In this document: positions 61,881 to 64,000 of the stretch, piece by piece
How the letters are laid out: the number at the start of each line of letters is the position of its first letter
Numbering within the stretch: position 1 is the stretch's first letter
Position numbers and translations under genes: made by a program
Assembly: GCF_905475345.1 (NCBI RefSeq)
Contig: NC_066591.1
Span: 3,053,501-3,117,500 of the forward strand
DNA: 64,000 nucleotides
DNA from: Vespula vulgaris
Lineage: Eukaryota > Arthropoda > Insecta > Hymenoptera > Vespidae
Reading direction: 5' to 3'
The notes under the pieces: model-generated
Told to the model about the DNA's origin: nothing
Seen by the model: the letters and a program-made list of their open reading frames with translations, nothing else
Database searches by the model: none

Positions 61881-62821
61881 TGCCACCCCGTTATCGTTAC
61901 TCTCTTGTCGTTCTCTCTCTCTCTTTCTCTATCTCTCTTTCTCTCTCTCACTGTGTCTTTCTATCTTTCTCTCTCTCTTTCTCTCTTCCTCCCCATTCTT
62001 CAGTAGTCTAATAGAAACTCTTTCTTTGGTTATCATGAGAGGCAAAAACAATCGTTTCGTCAAATATTTGCCATTATGATGGATCGCGAAAGGAAGAAGT
62101 TGGAGAAAGAAAAGAAAAAGAAAAGAGAAAATACATGATTCATTTAAAGATTCCAATGTTTTTCACAATTTTAAGTTCGTTGAGTATTCATTTCATTATT
62201 TTCCACTGTATATCGTAAAAATTCTGTCACTAGGATGCTTGTAAAAAAGATAAAAGGGAAATACAGTGAGAGATAGAAAGAGAGAAAGAGAGAGAGGGAG
62301 AGAGAGAGAGAGATCAAGCTAATAGAGACATCGTGTAAAACTCCAACTCGACAACGATGGATGTCAGGTAACGCATATTATCCAGCGTTGAAATTATTGG
62401 ACGGCTGTGGTGGCCATCGTCGAAATCTGTCGATGCGATATTTCACCAGTGGGGAAACTCAAAATCGCGGAACAGGAAGATAACAGCCGAACTAACGGGC
62501 TACTGGATGTAACACCTTCTACTCTTGTATACATACAAACTCACACACATATTTACATTGACATTCTGTGTTCACGTCACATGGACAAAAGCTTGCTGGG
62601 AACAGCCGGTAGTCTCAGTACTCCGCGAAAAGCACGCGAGATCGAGCCGCGTCACATTGTGGCTCGGGCCAAAATTTCCTCACGATTGGCATCCCTGCGA
62701 CAGGTACGCACGTACCTATACACACACACACACACACACATACACACATATATATACATATCTACATACGTAACATGGTTTGCCATTTCGAACCACCGAA
62801 CATTGCCATCACCCTTTCATT

Positions 62822-62861
<40 letters not shown>

Positions 62862-63505
62862 CCTCTCTTTCTCTTTCTCTCTCTTCTTCCCTCCTCACCC
62901 TTTTCTCCCGCTTATTGGACACATTTACCGCATTGTACCGCAACCGTGTACCGCACATACCCCTTCTTCTCTCTTCCTGCAAACATTCGTAACCGCGAAA
63001 ATTTTATACGAACGGCTGCCTTATCCAGAAACCACGGTAGCTTCTCCCTTATGTCTCATACAGTTTACCTAGCAACCTTTGTACGAGGAAATTGATGGTT
63101 TCCTACTATCACGATCAATATTTTCAGATTTCGGACTTCAAAACGTGAATGTACTTATTTATTTATTTTTTTCTCTTTGACCAACAAAATATTTATTTTT
63201 TCTTTTTTGTACACCATTCTTTTATCCTGAAAGATCATTTTTGTTAATGAAAGTCTAATCTAACATTGTTCAAACATAATTTTTTATTGGTTAATTAAAA
63301 TCTAATCTCTCATCGTTCCCTCGGAAAATCTATAATAATTTCCTAACGAAATTTCTTAATTAAGGAGAAATACAAACAGTCACTTCTGTTCGTAAGTTGA
63401 AAATGTATTATCACTAGAAGAAGAGACACGATAAATAAATTATGCATTATGAATCTGCTATTCGCGAAATTTTGGTTGAAGTTCGAAATACTAATAGAAA
63501 TAGAA

Positions 63506-63610
63506 ACAGAGACAGAGAGAGACAGAGACAGGGAGAGAGAGAGAGAGAGAGAAGGAAAGAATGAAAGTGAGAGTAAGAGGAAAGAGAAAGACAGAGAAAG
63601 AGACGGAGAG
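63506..63610. repeat. GA / GACA microsatellite
   Basis: About 105 bases of interrupted GA with GACAGA units. Confidence 0.9.
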
Positions 63611-64000
63611 ACAGAGAAAGAGATTAAGAGACTTCTTCGACTTCGTTTCGCCGAGAAGGGTTTATTCGTACACAGTTTCCTGCCCTAGAGTAAAACGAAG
63701 GGAAACTTCACGGTCCGCCTATTAATCCGGCCAAGTTAGATTTTGAATTTCGCGACGTTTAATGCTCTTAGCTTCCACGGAGTTTATTAGGCTTCGAACT
63801 TTACTCGAAATTGTGAATTTTGTTCCTCGTGCCATCATCCAATGCCATTCCCTTTATCTCGTAACATGCTTTTCTATATCTCTAAGGTACGTATGTAAAC
63901 TCGTTGGAATCTTTTCTAGCAAAGGAAAAACGAAAATTCGATTTACCAGAAAGAAGGTTGAGAAGTAATATCTTTTTGATCAGGAGATATAACTCGACGG

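Larger units (their letters stand above)
60408..64000 (-). other. Next dpr intron (upstream of the penultimate exon) to the right edge
   Basis: I looked for the first half of Ig domain 2 (C...WY/F) on the minus strand and did not find it, so this is probably intron. It holds GA/CT tracts (60575-60600, 60727-60770, 62281-62313, 62825-62885, 63506-63610), CA (62722-62740) and a GC-richer block at 61400-61880. Confidence 0.55.

Noticed and set aside
62407..63072. 221-codon plus-strand ORF
   Set aside because: Most of it is CA and CT microsatellite. The non-repetitive parts are not recognisable and three frames are open together.
1..64000. CRISPR arrays, tRNA/rRNA genes, complete transposons
   Set aside because: Regular spacers, tRNA B-box-like words with a foldable context, and transposase or reverse-transcriptase motifs were looked for by eye and not found. 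Short or strongly decayed copies could have been missed.

Overview
The window looks like insect nuclear DNA, most probably from an aculeate hymenopteran (bee, wasp or ant). That placement is inference. It rests on AT-rich background with CpG not depleted, very dense GA/CT, TA and TTA microsatellites, canonical GT-AG introns, and a Dpr-type immunoglobulin gene (an arthropod neuronal family). There is no bacterial gene organisation, CRISPR array, rRNA or convincing tRNA.

Three protein-coding genes can be supported, all transcribed leftward (minus strand). (1) 1-2082: the 5' part of a SPAG17/PF6 homologue (axonemal central-apparatus protein); three exons are visible and the gene runs off the left edge. 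(2) 26560-30453: a complete four-exon CFAP96 (C4orf47-like) cilia/flagella-associated gene of 303 codons. (3) 48726-60407 and beyond: the last two exons of a Dpr-family Ig cell-surface gene, separated by an 11.4-kb intron; its upstream exons are not visible and should lie beyond the right edge. Splice sites and phases were worked out by hand and agree at every junction proposed.

The remaining ~90% is intergenic or intronic: 2.1-26.5 kb between SPAG17 and CFAP96, 30.5-48.7 kb between CFAP96 and dpr, and the dpr introns. It is dominated by microsatellites, most of which create long artificial open frames. A few CpG-richer islands (about 2.9, 9.3, 34.4, 41.8, 56.9 and 61.5 kb) stand out as possible promoters, noncoding exons, enhancers or decayed elements. 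I recognise no transposon.

SPAG17 and CFAP96 both belong to motile-cilium biology, which in insects mainly means the sperm flagellum. They sit 24 kb apart with no shared promoter visible, so their proximity may be accidental. The dpr gene belongs to synaptic-partner recognition in the nervous system. I did not find a convincing undescribed system. The most unusual unexplained signal is a run of eight degenerate 17-bp iterations at 42256-42533, next to a CpG-rich block with two perfect short inverted repeats.
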